Assembly: GCA_037176725.1 (NCBI GenBank)
Contig: JAZBRS010000049.1
Coordinates: 14,898,001 to 14,962,000 of the forward strand
DNA from: Posidonia oceanica
Lineage: Eukaryota; Streptophyta; Magnoliopsida; Alismatales; Posidoniaceae
DNA: 64,000 bases
Direction: 5' to 3'
The number at the start of each line of letters is the position of its first letter. Position 1 is the first letter of the stretch. A program made the translations under genes and the position numbers. The notes below the pieces were generated by a model that saw only the letters and a list, made by a program, of their open reading frames with translations, was not told the origin of the DNA and did not search any database. Of the stretch, positions 46,078-59,030 are shown one piece after another.

Positions 46078-47477
46078 TGCGTAGATCGCAGAATGTAGGC
46101 AGATAGCTGCTGCAGGATCTTCAAGTACCTGTTACCAAGACTGTAGATCATCAGACTTCCTTCTAGTACATAATCATTGACTGTAAGCAGATTCTAAGAC
46201 TGGTAAAGCAGTTCAACATATTTAGCAGTAAACATTCAGAGCATGGTAATTAAGCACATATAAGTAGGGGATTCTGTTCGCACAGGGGCGGGGACTGGCA
46301 GGAGTCCTGGACCAGTGCAGCTCGATGATACCAACGCGTGCTGAGTAGGAATACTGTCTCAGTACCAGAGCAGATCTTGCAAGGCAGAATGATTGAAGGG
46401 GGGATGAGATGATCGGAAATGCAGATGTATGCATGATCAATGATTGGAGTGGTTTGCCCTCAGCATACGGAATGCTTCAGTGCCTGCTATCTTAGGAATG
46501 GAGCGGTCCCTGATTCACTGGACTCTACTCAGACTCCTAACTTGTTGGTGGCACTCCAGGAAAGGGTGCTGGTGATGTTTGGCAGTGGTGTAGAAAGGAC
46601 GGGCTACATACCAAACTCTTAAGGACTTACACTTACTCTTTTCCTCTTTCTTGTCTTTCTTGGTTCTATATAGGTGTGCAGGGCTCCTCCCATTCCTATC
46701 TTGGAGACAAGGAGGACCTGGCTTGAATTTTGAGTCTTCTCTGGGGTAGGTGAAAGGTGCGAGATTACTCTACTCACCTTCATTTTTTGGAGTTGATTTT
46801 TGCTTTTTCCTTTTTTTTCTTTTCTATCATTCTCTTCTTCTTCTTTTTTTTTTTTGTTGTTTTTTTTTGTTTTGTTTGTTTTGTTTTCTTTTGTGTTTCT
46901 TTTCTTCTTTCCTTCTTTTCTTTTTTTTTTCTTTCTTTTTTTTTGGCTTGCAGGTCTCCGCTATCCCCACCCTAGAGGAAGTGGGTGCCTGGCTTCTGAG
47001 ACATGGGGGCTAGGACTTTCTGGTGTGAACTCTGGCTCTCTCGTTCATTCTTTTCTTGTGCATCCAGGCATGGGCATGTATTCCTTTCTGGCTAACGCCT
47101 AGCGTTCTTTAGAAGTGTAAGTCCTTAGGTGTTTGGGCATTTCGCCCGCTCTCCTTGAGTGGTGGCTCCCTCACTAGCTAGGGCATCTAAGTAGTGTCAG
47201 GTGAGGTCGGGAGGCTCCTTCCGCAGCAGGCAAGCACTTCCGGTTCTCATCACCGGGCAATATGCAATGCATGATTTGAGAGGATGACGATGATGATTAT
47301 AAAGGGGATAAGGGACGGAACGTATGGGAATGTAGGAGAAGATAGAGCAAAGTGGTGTATGAAGGTGCACAGGGGCAAAGGTAGGGGAAGTGGAACGAGA
47401 AGAGGGGCGAAAGCGTGCAAAGGGTGGGAATACAAGAGGTGGGATGAAGGAGAATGATCTACGACGGCTGCTCCAGG
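46078..47477 (-). other. E2 spacer between pol and DUF7745 ORF
   Basis: No gene seen. Contains a 150-bp T/C tract at 46800-46945 (purine-rich on the coding strand) and phrases shared with 16480-17230 of E1. Confidence 0.5.
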
Positions 47478-49148
47478 CTACTGATAGTATTTCTTGAGGT
47501 AGCACAAGTTGACCGGCTCGGACTGCTCGACCTGGTCCATGTCCTCAAGAGTTACAGTGCCACCCGAGAAGATCTGCTTAACCACAAACGGCCCACGCTA
47601 GTTAGGTCGGAATTTGCCTCGACCATCAGGTAAATGAATGGCGCGCAGAACGAGATCTCCTGACCGAAAGTTTCTGGGCTGGACCTTCTTCAAGAACGCT
47701 CTAGCCATCCGCTTCTGGTAACAGTGAGCATTGTGCATAGCTTGTAGTCTGTGCTCATCAATCAGATTCAGTTGGACATAGCGGTCTTCGACCCATTCTG
47801 CCTCTTCCAACTCAGCTTCTCGTAGGATCCGCAGTGAGGGGATCTCTACTTCGACAGGTAACACCGCTTCCATGCCGTACACCAGAGAGTACGGGGTGGC
47901 TCCCGTCGAGGTCCGGATTAATGTCCTGTACGCCCAGAGCGCGTACGGGAGCTTGTCATGCCAATCCTTGTGGGTTTCTACCATCTTCTTCAGGATTTTA
48001 ATGATGTTCTTGTTTGCAGACTCCACTGCTCCGTTCATCTGTGGCCGATAGGGTGAGGATCTATGGTGCTTGATCTTGAGACTCTGCAGGTATTCCTCGG
48101 TCCTTTTGGCGATGAAGTTTGTGCCATTATCAGAGATGATAGAGTGCGGGACCCCATATCGGGCAACGACATTGTTCCTGATAAACTTTTCTGTTGCCAC
48201 AGCGGTGACTGTCTTATAAGAGACCGCTTCCACCCACTTGGTAAAGTAATCGATCGCTACCAGAATGTAGCGATGACCATTTGAAGCAGCAGGGTGGATG
48301 GCGCTAATGACATCGATCCCCCAGGTGGAGAAAGGCCATGGCGAAGACATGTTATGCAGTTGTTGTGGGGGGGCCCTAATGAAGTTACCATGGATCTGGC
48401 AGTTGTGGCATCTACGCACGAACCGGCAGCAGTCCGCTTCCATGGTCTGCCAGAAATATCCTTGGAGCATGATCTTCTTAGCTAGGAGGACGCCGTTCAT
48501 GTGCGGGCCACAGGTCCCTGCATGCACTTGAAGCATCAGCGTGTCCGCCTCTGATTTGTCCAGGCAGCGCAGTAGCATATGGTTATATGATCTTCTGTAT
48601 AGTTGCCCAGCCCCCAACACATACTTTGATGCTAGACGCGTCAGAGTTCTCCTGTCTGCTGCCGCGGTATCAGGAGGAAAGCTGCCAGACTCCAGGAAAG
48701 TTTCTATGTCTTGATACCAGGGTTGCTCCTCTGCTGGATCTGCTTCTTCTATGTTCTTGCAATGTGCAGGCTGCTCTATGCAGGTAACTGATACATCTAC
48801 TGTACTGTCTTCGGGTATACTGAGCCAGGATGCCAAAGTTGCTAGCGCGTCTGCGTACGTGTTTTTTGCTCTGTTCATATATGTGAAGTAGATGCTTTTA
48901 AATTCTTCCATCAACCTCAGCAGGTGTTCGTGATATGGCACAAGTTTGGGATCTTTTGTCTTCCAGTCGCCATTCACTTGAGAAATCACCAGCATGGCAT
49001 CACCGTGCACATGCAGCTTCTGTGCCTTATGCTCGAGGGCGACTTTCAATCCCAGGATGCATGCTTCATATTCCGCTTCATTGTTTGTGCAGGTGAAAGT
49101 CAGCTTCCTCGCGAAAGGAATCATCTGTCCTTGGGGCGTGGTCAGCAC
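47478..49148 (-). pseudogene. pol: E2 archaeal-type RNase H and integrase
   Basis: 516-codon open part from 49148 to a TAG at 47600, then 39 more codons in frame to the natural end YLKKYYQ-TAG (47480-47478). Residues 1-110 are the rest of the archaeal-type RNase H (NNEAEYEA, HGDAMLVISQ, YADALATLA). Integrase: His209, His216, Cys247, Cys250 zinc finger; catalytic Asp279, Asp340 and Glu376 with 35 residues between the last two, all intact; then the GKFRPN and GPFVVK C-terminal phrases. It opens after a TGA at 49163-49161 that replaces an Arg. The best-preserved integrase in the window. Confidence 0.92.
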
Positions 49149-49160
49149 TGCGCGTATGCC

Positions 49161-51392
49161 TCAGCCCTTTTTGTTGACAGCGCCGTCAAAGTAGAGCTGC
49201 CATTCCTCTTTTTCTTCAGGATCTTTCTCCTCAGAGTCCTCCATCGCAAAGAGGATGTCCTCGTCAGGGAACTGCGTCTGGAGGGGCTGGTATTCAGGCA
49301 GAGGGAGATCAGCAAGATGGTCTGCCATGGCTTGGCCCTTTATGGATTTCTGTGTGACAAAGGTGATGTCGTACTGAGACAATAACACCTGCCACTTAGC
49401 ACATCTGCCTACCATGGCCGGCTTTTGAAAGAGAAACTTGATGGGGTCATGCCGGCACAAGAGCTGAACTGGGTATGCCATCATATAGTGCCTTAGATTC
49501 TGTGCAGCCTAGACAAGGGATAAGCAGGTCTTCTCTAGCGCACTATACCTGGTCTCGCATTCATTAAACTTCTTGCTCAGGTAATAGATGGCGCGCTCCT
49601 TTCTACCAGATTCGTCATGTTGGCCCAAGACGGCGCCCATGGAATGCTGCGTAGTAGAAAGGTAGAGAAGCAAAGGTCTCCCTGGTGTGGGAGGAACCAG
49701 GACAGGAGGCTTGACCAACAGCTGCTTGATCTTGGCAAATGCAGTCTAGCACTCCTCGCTCCAGTCGATTTGTGCATTCTTCTTCAGGAGCTTGAATATG
49801 GGTTCACAGATGGGCGTAAGCTATGCAATGAAGCGACTGATATACTGTAAACGCCCGAGCAGGCCTCGAACCTCCTTTTCAGTTCTGGGGGGTGGCATGT
49901 CCACGATGTCTTTTGCCTTCATTGGGTCCACCTCAATCCCCCTTTGGCTAACAATGTAGCCAAACAGTTTGCCAGAAGATACCCCGAATACACACTTATT
50001 GGGGTTCAGGCGTAGCTTGTACTTCCGTAGACGGTCAAAGAGCTTTTTTAGACAAGCAAGATGATCTTCAGGCTCTCTGGTTTTAGCAATCATGTCGTCT
50101 ACATAGACCTCCACTTCTTGGTGCATGAGGTCGTGGAATAGGGCAGTCATGGCCCTCTGATAAGTTGCGCCAGCATTCTTCAGACCGAACGGCATGACTT
50201 GGTAGTAGAAGACTCTCCAAGGGGTGATGAATGAAGTCTTTTCCATGTCTTCTTCTGCCATTTTAATTTGATTATATCCAGAAAAGCCGTCCATGAAGGA
50301 GAGCATCTTGTGGCCCACTGTATTGTCGACTAGGACGTCAATGTTGGGCAATGGGAAGTCGTCCTTGGGACTCGCCTTGTTCAGGTCCCTATAGTCGATG
50401 TAGATCTAGACTCGGCCATCTTTCTTGGGCACAGGTACAATGTTTGCCAGCCATTCAGGATAAAGGACGACCTTGAGGAAATTGACTCTGAGCTGCTTCA
50501 TTATCTCTTCTTTGATCATGAGCAGCCACTGTGGTCGCCATCTTCTTAGCTTCTGCTTCACTGGCTTGGCATCCAGGTTCAAGGGAAGATTGTGCGCCAC
50601 TATCTCTATGTCAAGGCCAACCATATCCTCGTAACTCTAGGCAAAGACATCCACATATTCTTTCAAGAATGCGATGAACTCTGCTCGAGTCTGGGAGGAC
50701 AGCTGAGCACTGATGCGAACTTCTCTGACTTCCTCAGCTGTGCCGATGTTGACAACCTCTGTTTCTTCTTCAACATGGAGGTTGGGGCTTTCTGGGTCGT
50801 CGTCATAGGGTCGAAACTCGAGCAATGGTCCGTCAGTCTCATCCATGCCCGTATCATCCTCCTCTCCATAAGCAATAAGTTTCGAGAGGATCTCTTTCTC
50901 AAAAGAAGGATTTGTGATGTTGGAAGAGTGTACATGTTCCGCTGCTTGGCCCTGGTGACGCTTCAGGATGGTCACGCTCACTCGAGTATTCTTATATCTT
51001 CGGTGCGTGACCTCCGTCCCAGCAACTTCTTCTGTCTGCTCTGGCATGACCGATTCTGCTGACTGCTCTACTGATTCTGTTACTGACACTGTTGATGGCC
51101 CTACTACTGAGGCTGCTGATGATTCTACTGTTGATTCTGTTTTCTGCTCTGTTGCTGCTGCTGTTTGTACTGCTAGTGCTTCCTCCTCTGAGTCTTCTAG
51201 TGTGCTTGTGGAGGGTATGCCGGACTAGCGGCTGATCTGGGCATTGCCGCTCGCTATGCTCCCCCAGTGAGGCATGTGCTGCACGAACCACCTAGACCCG
51301 CCTTCTGGTTGCTGAGTGATGAGCTCATCTGGTCTAGGGGAGTTCGGTACTGCCGAGTCTTCTTCCAGGACCATGATAGAGGCATGGTCTTC
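49161..51392 (-). pseudogene. pol: E2 linker, reverse transcriptase and RNase H
   Basis: Same frame throughout. Acidic linker with VNIGTAEEVREVRIS (about 50725); RT with VPVPKKDG, IDYRDLNKAS, SFMDGFSGY, VMPFGLKNAG and YVDD (about 50105) all present; then KEVRGLLGRLQYISRF, and RNase H from about 49660 with ADHLADLPLPEY. Nonsense codons at 51225, 50637, 50406, 49821, 49746 and 49509 (all TAG) split it. Comparison with E1 shows Gln or Trp at these sites. No frameshift. Confidence 0.92.
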
Positions 51393-53648
51393 TTACAGAG
51401 GAGGGTCCGTAACCACGGCTTTCCCTTTCCTTTCTGCGGCTCGATGTTCTACCAGGTCTTCGGCTATCGACTTGAGTTGTTCTTGATAAAGTAGCTCTAA
51501 GTCGGACATCCATGAATCGACCTGGGCTTCTATCACCACTCCTTCCTCCTCGTCTAAGGGTGAGTCGACGTAGTAGGCGCTGGGGGCCTGCGGCACTGGC
51601 CCGGCTGCAAGACGGATCGCTGCCCCTGGAATTTGCATGGTCTGGCTCACGGGCACGCCTGATAGCGGCAACTTTGGCGTGGGAGATCCAAACAGACTGA
51701 TCAGCAGGGCCACAGATGGGTATGCTGCCAGGGTCACTATTGCAGGTGGTGGGCAGGCAGAGGTGCTCTTCTGAGGGCTCAAGGGCCGGGGGACTGTGGT
51801 GCTTAGTTGGTCCTCTGCGTCCGGTGGTGACTGTGAGAGTGCGGCTTCTGACGCCATGGGGGCCTGCCATGAGAGTTGCTGTTTTGCGGCAGGAAGATGC
51901 GAAGTGGACTGCACCGGCTGCATTCTCAGTGATGCGGCTGCTGAAGTAGGCCGAGTCGCGCTGCTGACTGAATTGACTGACTGTCCTTCCAGAGAGAGGG
52001 ACAGCGGTACTGATGCGACTGCGACCGCAGGTAGCCTGCCTGATTCTGCCAGAAGGAGTGTCTCTGACTTCTGTACCGCTGCTGCCTGTACTTGTAATGC
52101 AGATGTGGCTGCAAACGTGTGAGAGCTTGCCAGTTCTGCCATAGAGCCTGCTGAGTTGTCTGCTATATCTGCTGGAGGGAGAGCCGAACAAACTGACCGT
52201 GGTGCCTCTGTGCTGATCAGAGCCTTGCTGCTAGTTGGGACTGCCTCTACTACACCAGACTGCTCCTCATCCGAGTAGTAGTCCTCAATGCAGACCCAGT
52301 CTTCTGCCGGCACCGCGGCTTGATCATCAGTTGATCCCAGAACCCCTGCACTGGTGAAGTTAGTGAGGTCTCTAGGGATGGCTGGTTCTTGATCCTTGAG
52401 CTGAAGGCAGTGATCTTCGTTGGGCTTCGGCACGTAACCGAGACCTTCAGATTTCCTCCGCTCCATCGCTACGATCGGCTTTGCGATCCCCTGGCCGTGA
52501 CGCCCGAGCGGTGTACCCTTTATGTAACCCCACCTGTGACATACATTTTCGACCATTCGGAAGGGGTTGTTGTGAACGGCCAAGGAGTTGACATGTTCAA
52601 GATCCGGAATGAAGTTAACTGGCTCACACCGGTTAACACGATACAAGGCTTCGGAAGTCTCGGGGTCAAACGGGATAGCTTGTGAAGACACGGGGGAGAC
52701 TGCCTCGATCTGCTCCTTCTCAAAGTTCTCTGCCATGACGACAATGACATCATCGCCACGACGGTACTTTATCATCCGATGGAGGGTCGAGGGAAGGACC
52801 TGATGCTTGTGGAGCCAAGGGCGTCCAAGCAGAAGATTGAAATTCGGCTTCAAGTCGACGACATAGAATTCTACATCGAAAACGACCAGGCCAATAGCAA
52901 GAGGAATAATTAGGATCCCTAGAGCGTCATGGTGGGTGTTGTCAAAAGCTGTCATTCCCTTCACGGCTGGTGTGATGTCCTCGGCTTTGAATCTGAGCTT
53001 GGTTGCAGTACGCAAGGGGCAGACGTTAAGGCCTGACCCATTATCAACTAGTGTTAGGGGAATGCGAAAGTTTTTGAACTGAACCGTGACGAACAGGGGT
53101 TGATTGTGATTAATCCCCGCCGGAGGTAGTTCATCACTTGTAAAAGAGATGACCTGGGGCTCCGCAATCATCCCTACCATGCTCTCCAAGGCTGAAGGCT
53201 CAATAGATTGGGACACTCGAGCGGCCTGGAACACGCGAAGGAAAGCCTCGCGGTGTTCGGCAGAGGTGTGGATTAGGTCCCAAATGGATATGTCAGCTTT
53301 GACCTTCTTAAGTTGGGAGGTTATGTCTGCCTTGGGTTGGTTCTTTTTGGCGACAGGAGGGGTTGTTTTGGCAAGCTCCAAAGGGGTAGTGGCAGGAAGT
53401 TGGGCCGCTACTGGCTGGGCAGGGATTTGGCTTGCTACGGGTTGACTTGATGTTGGGTCCACTACGGGTTGGTTAGAGGGTGTGGGCATAGCAGGTTCAG
53501 GGTGATTTGGCCTAATTGCCGGTGCTAGGGGCTTGTAGACCCTCCCCGATCGCGTTACTTCCGCACACATTTCTGTGGCGTAGCTGTAAGGGACGCAATG
53601 GGTGTCCAAGGTTAAGTCAATAACCACCGGAGCACGTGCTGCGAGCAC
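51393..53648 (-). pseudogene. pro: E2 protease and G-patch region
   Basis: 751 open codons ending at TAA 51395-51393, where E1 has Gln. Order: a TRSGRVYKP phrase; an IWDLIHTSAEHREAFLRVF helical part; retropepsin-like domain with LVDNGSGLNVCPLRTATKL (about 53060) and LLLGRPWLHKHQVLPSTLH (about 52820); a G-patch-like RWGYIKGTPLGRHGQG (about 52540); CIEDYYSDEE (about 52290); then a long Ser/Ala/Pro-rich tether with YYVDSPLDEEEG. In the same frame as gag and pol, so a gag-pro-pol fusion. Confidence 0.88.
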
Positions 53649-54050
53649 AGGAGGGGTTACAGGGGGACCTATTGGGTATTGAGGTCTACCTAGAGGGTAT
53701 GGTTGTTGGGGTGGGAAGGCTGGGGCAGGTTGAGGTCTGCCTAAAAGGTGTACAGGGGATCCTAGCTGAGGTCACCCTAAGAGGTGGACAGGGGATCTAG
53801 GCTGGGCCCTAGCTAGGAGGTGTACAGGGGATTGAGCCTGAGGAAGCATAGCGGGGGGCGCGAAGGGGCGCTCCGGCCTGGCACGCGGTCGGATCATGTG
53901 AACTCCCGACTCGGAGTCGGCAACTGCCGCAAGATAGAGACGGATAGGGAAAGGCTCGGAGCTATCAGAAGGGTCTACAACAGAGGTAGTGGGCCCAGAA
54001 GGAAAGACAGAATGGATGCCTGAGGTTCCCGCCCCTCCCGGATAAGAGTG

Positions 54051-56300
54051 CTACGGTAAGGGTTGGTGGATGATGCCAGAATGAGGAGGAACAGCTGAAT
54101 GTGCAGATGCATGTGTGTGTGCTTGAGTGGATGCCTCGTGCGTGTCAATCACAATCGTTCCCGATTCGATCAGGTCCTGAATTGCGTTCCTCAGGGAATA
54201 GCAATTGTCCGTCGAATGCCCGACGCTTCGATGGAAATTGCAGAAGAGGTTCGCCTTAAACCAATGAGGCAAAGGATTTGGGGGCGGACAAACCTCCGGG
54301 AACTTCAAGAGCGATGCAACCTTTGGCAAGATGACTGTGAGTGGTTCCACCAGTGGGGCGAATTTCTTCTTCTCAATGGGTGGCCTTCTTTGCCTCTGGT
54401 ATGAGCCTTGCTGAACTGGTGTGGCAGGGTAGACCGGTCTAGCGGTGGTTGTGATTTGTGGTGTGGGTGGATTCCTAGGTGTAGGAGCGTACACCATCTG
54501 AGCTGGGGCAGGCTGGGATGGCAAGTGAACAGGCACAACAGGGGAGTCGACGAACGCAACAGCGGTTTTCGGCGAGTCCTTCCTCTTCGGGCGGTTGTTG
54601 CTGCTGCCGCTGTTGTTGTTGTTGGAGGCGCTGCTGTTGGCACTGTTACTGCTAATCGCTGCCTGCTTAGCGAACGTAGAGAGAGCCGGGAAGTTGCCAC
54701 TCCGCAGAGAACTCTCCACGCGCGCTCCAGCTCTGATAAGTGCTGCAAAAGTAGTGACTGGTTGGATGCTAAGCAGAGCTCCAAGAGATGGCTGCGCCCC
54801 TTTGATAACGATCTCAATAGACTCCTCGTCAGAGGGCCTATCTCGGACTTGTGAGGCAAGGGCGCGCCAGCGACCGACGTACTCCCCGAACGGCTCGCTG
54901 GGATTCTGCTTGATTGCGATCAAGTCCGCCCGCTTTGGGACTAGATCGAGGTTGAAGGAGTACTGTTCCAGGAACGCTTGACTGAGGTCGTTCCACGTCT
55001 TGATGGCTGACATATCAAGCGATGTGAACCACTTGAGTGCCGGCCCGGTCAAGCTCTTCTGGAACAGGCGGATCAGCAAGCTCTTGTCAGCCTGGAGCTA
55101 AGCGAGATCACCGCAATACGCCTTCAGGTGTGCCACGGGACAGCCCCTACCATTGTATTTCTCGAAGTCCGGGATTTTGAACTTCGGAGGGAGTACCGCC
55201 TCTGGAAAGCAACAGAGGTCTTGAAATTGATAGGTCTGGTGCTCAGTACCTTGCACTAGTCGTAGTGCCTTCTCCAAGACGTCCATCCGGTTGTTGATGG
55301 AGTCTGGATTTGCTGCCATAGAAGAGGGATCGGCAGGGGTAGTGAGCACATACACCGAATGGGTCGCACCTAAGTGCTCCTCCGGATCTACCATAGCGTC
55401 GCTTGGTGGAGCAACGGGATGGCCGGCGTATCCGTGCTGGGGAACTGTGTATGCAGGGGTGTATGCAGGGTGTTGGGCTTGATGCAAAGGGGAAGGGTAG
55501 ATGCCATGCTGTGCTGTGGGAGGGGTAGGATGCCGGAGCACCAGTTGCTGTACAGGCGGGGTGCCAGACAGCGAGCCAGTGAGGTACTGGGCTCCAGCCG
55601 GTCCAAAGGGCTGACCACCAGGGGAAAGAGGAGCATGCTGTGCTAAGTGTTGTGCAGAAGGAGGCGGTAAACGGGCCCCCATCGTCGGAACTGTGAGCAG
55701 TTGAGACGATGGTCAAGGTGGAGGTGTAGAGGTAGATGCATGAAATGCAGGAACTGGCCTCAAAGGAACCTCAGGAACGACAGGAGCACAGGAAGGACGA
55801 ACTGATAGAGCCATGCCCTGCAGTCTCTGGGCAAGCTCCATCAGGTGCTGGTACTGCGCCTCAGGCGTCTCGCCAGCGGGAATGCTGAAGTGCAGTGCCG
55901 GCGAAGGTTGAGAAGCAAATGGCACGGACACAGACTGCCCGTGAGGAACAGGTTCTACAGTAAAAGTCGCAACAGTGGTAGGAGGGATGTCAAAGGCGAC
56001 GTATCCCTGGGACGGAGGGGGCAATGGCGTCTCCGAAACGCGAGTAACGGTCATCAAGATAGACTCGGCGACCGGATCCGGAGGGAGAGATGCTTGCCAC
56101 TGTCCCGGAACATACTGAGATCCTAGAGGCGTCAGGGGAGGAAACCCTGGCGTCGGAGGGGGAACGAAAGGGACAGAAGGAGCAACCGAAGGGGCCGGAA
56201 TGGAAACACCCTTCGTGACAGGAGTAAAGAGAGTCTCACTGACGTACTGGGCCATTGCTGACCTAGAGCGCGTGAGAATAGGACTGCGACAGGTATGCAA
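54051..56300 (-). pseudogene. gag: E2 gag
   Basis: Structural protein; start taken at ATG 56300 (MHTCRSPILTRSRS), though MAQ 15 codons later is also possible. Three open parts in one frame, split by TGA 55715-55713 and TAG 55100-55098. N-terminal Pro-rich part; gag core from about 55190 (FKIPDFEKYNGRG, LIRLFQKSLTGPA, WFTSLDMSA, FGEYVGRWRAL, SSLRSGNFPALS); Ser/Asn-rich run; zinc-knuckle-like FCNFHRSVGHSTDNC near 54230. A third TAG (54053-54051) and a TGA (53774-53772) separate it from the protease part. Confidence 0.88.
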
Positions 56301-57565
56301 ACGGTGATTCCTAATAGGAGTTATCGTCGCAAAGGCGGATAGCTCAGAAGGGGAATGGTCGTAAACAAGGTCACAACAGGGGTGTCAGAAAGGGTCGGTA
56401 CTCAAGCTCCAGCAAGGGGAACTCGCTTACCGATCACTGCTGACACAAACAGAAGGAAACAGGAATTAGAAACTGAAAGACAGATGCAAATGAGTTAAGT
56501 TAGATGGCATGAATGATATGTATGCCTTCTAGTATGCCCCCTTTACCTACCTAGTGTATCTTAGCAGGTGATCTACTTCGGGTATCCCTAGGTGTACGGG
56601 TCACCAACTTAGGTCAGAAAAGTGGGTTCCCTACCTAACTCCTGGTCCAGAGCTCAGGTAATGACAGGGTGGTGCGTTGGTGGCCTCAACCCCGTCGAGG
56701 CGTGGGTAGTACCCTCTACTAACATCGACACGACCCCTAAACAAAGGGGGACAGACCGACTGACTTGCGCCATGCCCAAAGTAGTGGAACAAGAGGCCGG
56801 GACTATCCTTCGCAGACTAATAGGTGGACTCAGATGAGAAGATGCATGCCCTATATGATGTTTATGCAAATGATTAAAGTCTTTTATCTTGCGCATTTTA
56901 TTAACCCAAGGGGGTGAAGGATTGTTTGAAGTCTCTAGTTGCTCCTAGAAGTTCTTTTTACTTGCCATTTTTAGTTAACCACGGGGAGAGCAGACAAGTC
57001 TCTACTATCCTAGGTATGGCATGTGCGAAAGGGAAGAAAATCAGTCAAATATGGCAGGCAAACAACATACAACACAGCAAAAGGCAAGTGCATGGCATGT
57101 GCGGGTGTTTGTGAGCATGATAGTGAAGAGAAAGCATCCATCATGTCAAAAGGCATATAAGCAGGGCATGTGCGTGCGTAGTGACATAGCAAATGTGTAA
57201 AAGAAAGCATTCATCATTCAAAAAGCATGCATCGTTGCCAAACAAGTATGTAGACATGCATCGTGCAAGAAATGAAGCAATAATAAGCAAGCAAGATAAG
57301 GAAAGTAAAGATAGGTAAGCCGTAGAGCAAATAAGAGAAGAAGCAAGGAAACAAACAAGTAAACAAGCAGCAGAGGCAAAGCAAAGCAAAACAGAGCGCA
57401 AACTAAGGCAAAGGAGGTGCAAAACCTAAGCAGAGTGGCCACAAGGCGACTCGCTAGGAGTTTGCATAGAAAAGCGAGCAAAACAGGCAAAGAAGGCACA
57501 AAAGGCAAACAAAGCTGCAAAACAGGCGAGCAAGAAAGCCAGGAACGAAAGCCAGAGTCTGCCAT
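56301..57565 (-). other. E2 leader, with conserved box at 56640-56840
   Basis: Untranslated region between primer binding site and gag. The box at 56640-56840 is shared with E0 5330-5580. The rest is A-rich with many aaagcaa-type words. No gene seen. Confidence 0.6.
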
Positions 57566-57583
57566 TCCCCAGCGGAGTCGCCA
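57566..57583 (-). other. Primer binding site of E2
   Basis: Minus strand TGGCGACTCCGCTGGGGA, one base after the LTR end. Form matches the tRNA-Arg-type site of Ogre/Tat elements (from memory). Confidence 0.82.
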
Positions 57584-57837
57584 CTGTAGTAATCCCAATC
57601 AGAATTAGGCTTACTATTAGCGGCAAAGTCCGAGGAGGAGGGCTCAACTCGAAAATACTTAAAACAGAGGAGAAAAGATAAGAAAAGAAGAAGATAAGAC
57701 AATTCAGAGTCGCCACCGTGTCTATTATCGGGAGACAAGGAAAACCGGGGGAGATGCGTGGATTAACATGCAAAACCAAGCAAGAAATGCAATGCAAAGC
57801 AATGCAAAAGAAAACAAATGCAAATGAATGCAAATGA

Positions 57838-57980
57838 GATGACTCAAGCCTAGGATAAGGGCAATATGGTCATTACGGGCCAAAAGACTGGGCAAGGACT
57901 CCTGTTACGTGCGGGGAAGGTGTTAGGCACGACCGACACGCCCGAGAATCGGCCTTTCTAGGCTTACGCTCGCATACGCA
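57838..57980 (-). promoter_or_regulatory. Conserved LTR block, E2 5' LTR
   Basis: Same block as 6410-6560 and 36357-36500. Confidence 0.6.
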
Positions 57981-58289
57981 GGGATATGCAGGTTTGAATG
58001 CCTAAATGCCAATGAATGCCTGAATGAATGCTCGTAGGTGTGCTCTAAGTGGCGGGATGCGATGCAAGGAAAGTAAACGTGCAGTCTAAGTGCTTAGCAG
58101 CGCTGTTTGTGTTCCGAACCGGACGAAACCTGGCTCGTGAGAACTCCAAGCAGTAAGCATCACTACCCTATATGCAAATGCAAGCGAAAAAGCAAAACGA
58201 CGGTAAAACCAAGCAATGCAGGCGACATGCAAAGGAAAACGGCATAAGACACGTAAAACAATGCGAGAAGCGGAAACGGCACGCAAAAC

Positions 58290-59030
58290 GGTGCAAGAAA
58301 ACAAGATCGGCACGCAAAACAGTGCTAAGACAGAGCGGGCACGCGAAACGCTGCCAAAAACAAAGCGGGCATGCAAGACGGTGCCAGAAAACGAAGCGGG
58401 CACGCAAAACGGTGCCTAAAACAGAGCGGGCACGCGAAACGGTGCCAAGACAGAGCGAGCACGCAAAACGGTGCCAAGGAAGAGGCAGGCACGCGAAACG
58501 GTGTCAAAAGCAAAGCGGGCACGCAAGACGGTCCTAGAAAACGAAGCGGGCACGTAAGACGGTGCCAAAAGCAGAGCAGGCACGCAAGACGGTGCCAAAA
58601 GCAGAGCGGGCACGCAAAACGGTGCCAAAAGCAAAGCGGGCACACAAAACGGTGCCAAAAACAGAGCGGGCACGCAAAACGGTGCCAAGGAAGAGGCGGG
58701 CACGCGAAACGGTGCTAAAAGCAAAGCGGGCACGCAAGACGGTGCCAGAAAACGAAGCCGGCACGCAAAACGGTGCCAAAAGCAAAGCGGGCACGCAAGA
58801 CGGTGCCAAAAGCAGAGCGAGCACGCAAAACGGTGCCAAAAGCAAAGCGGGCACGCAAAACGGTGCCAAAAATAGAGCGGGCACGCAAAACAGTGCCAAA
58901 AGCAAAGCGGGCACGCAAAACGGTGCCAAAGACAGAGCGGGCATACGAAACGGTGCCAAAAAGCAAAGCAGGCACGCAAGACGGTGCCAAAAGCAGAGCG
59001 GGCGCGCGAAACGGTGCCAAAAGCAAAGCG
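58290..59030. repeat. 30-bp tandem array in E2 5' LTR
   Basis: Same 30-bp unit as 36790-37575, with about one unit fewer. Confidence 0.92.

Noticed and set aside
46757..47102. Phe-rich ORFs at 46750-47100 that look like membrane proteins
   Set aside because: They read through a T/C tract in three frames at once; compositional artefact.
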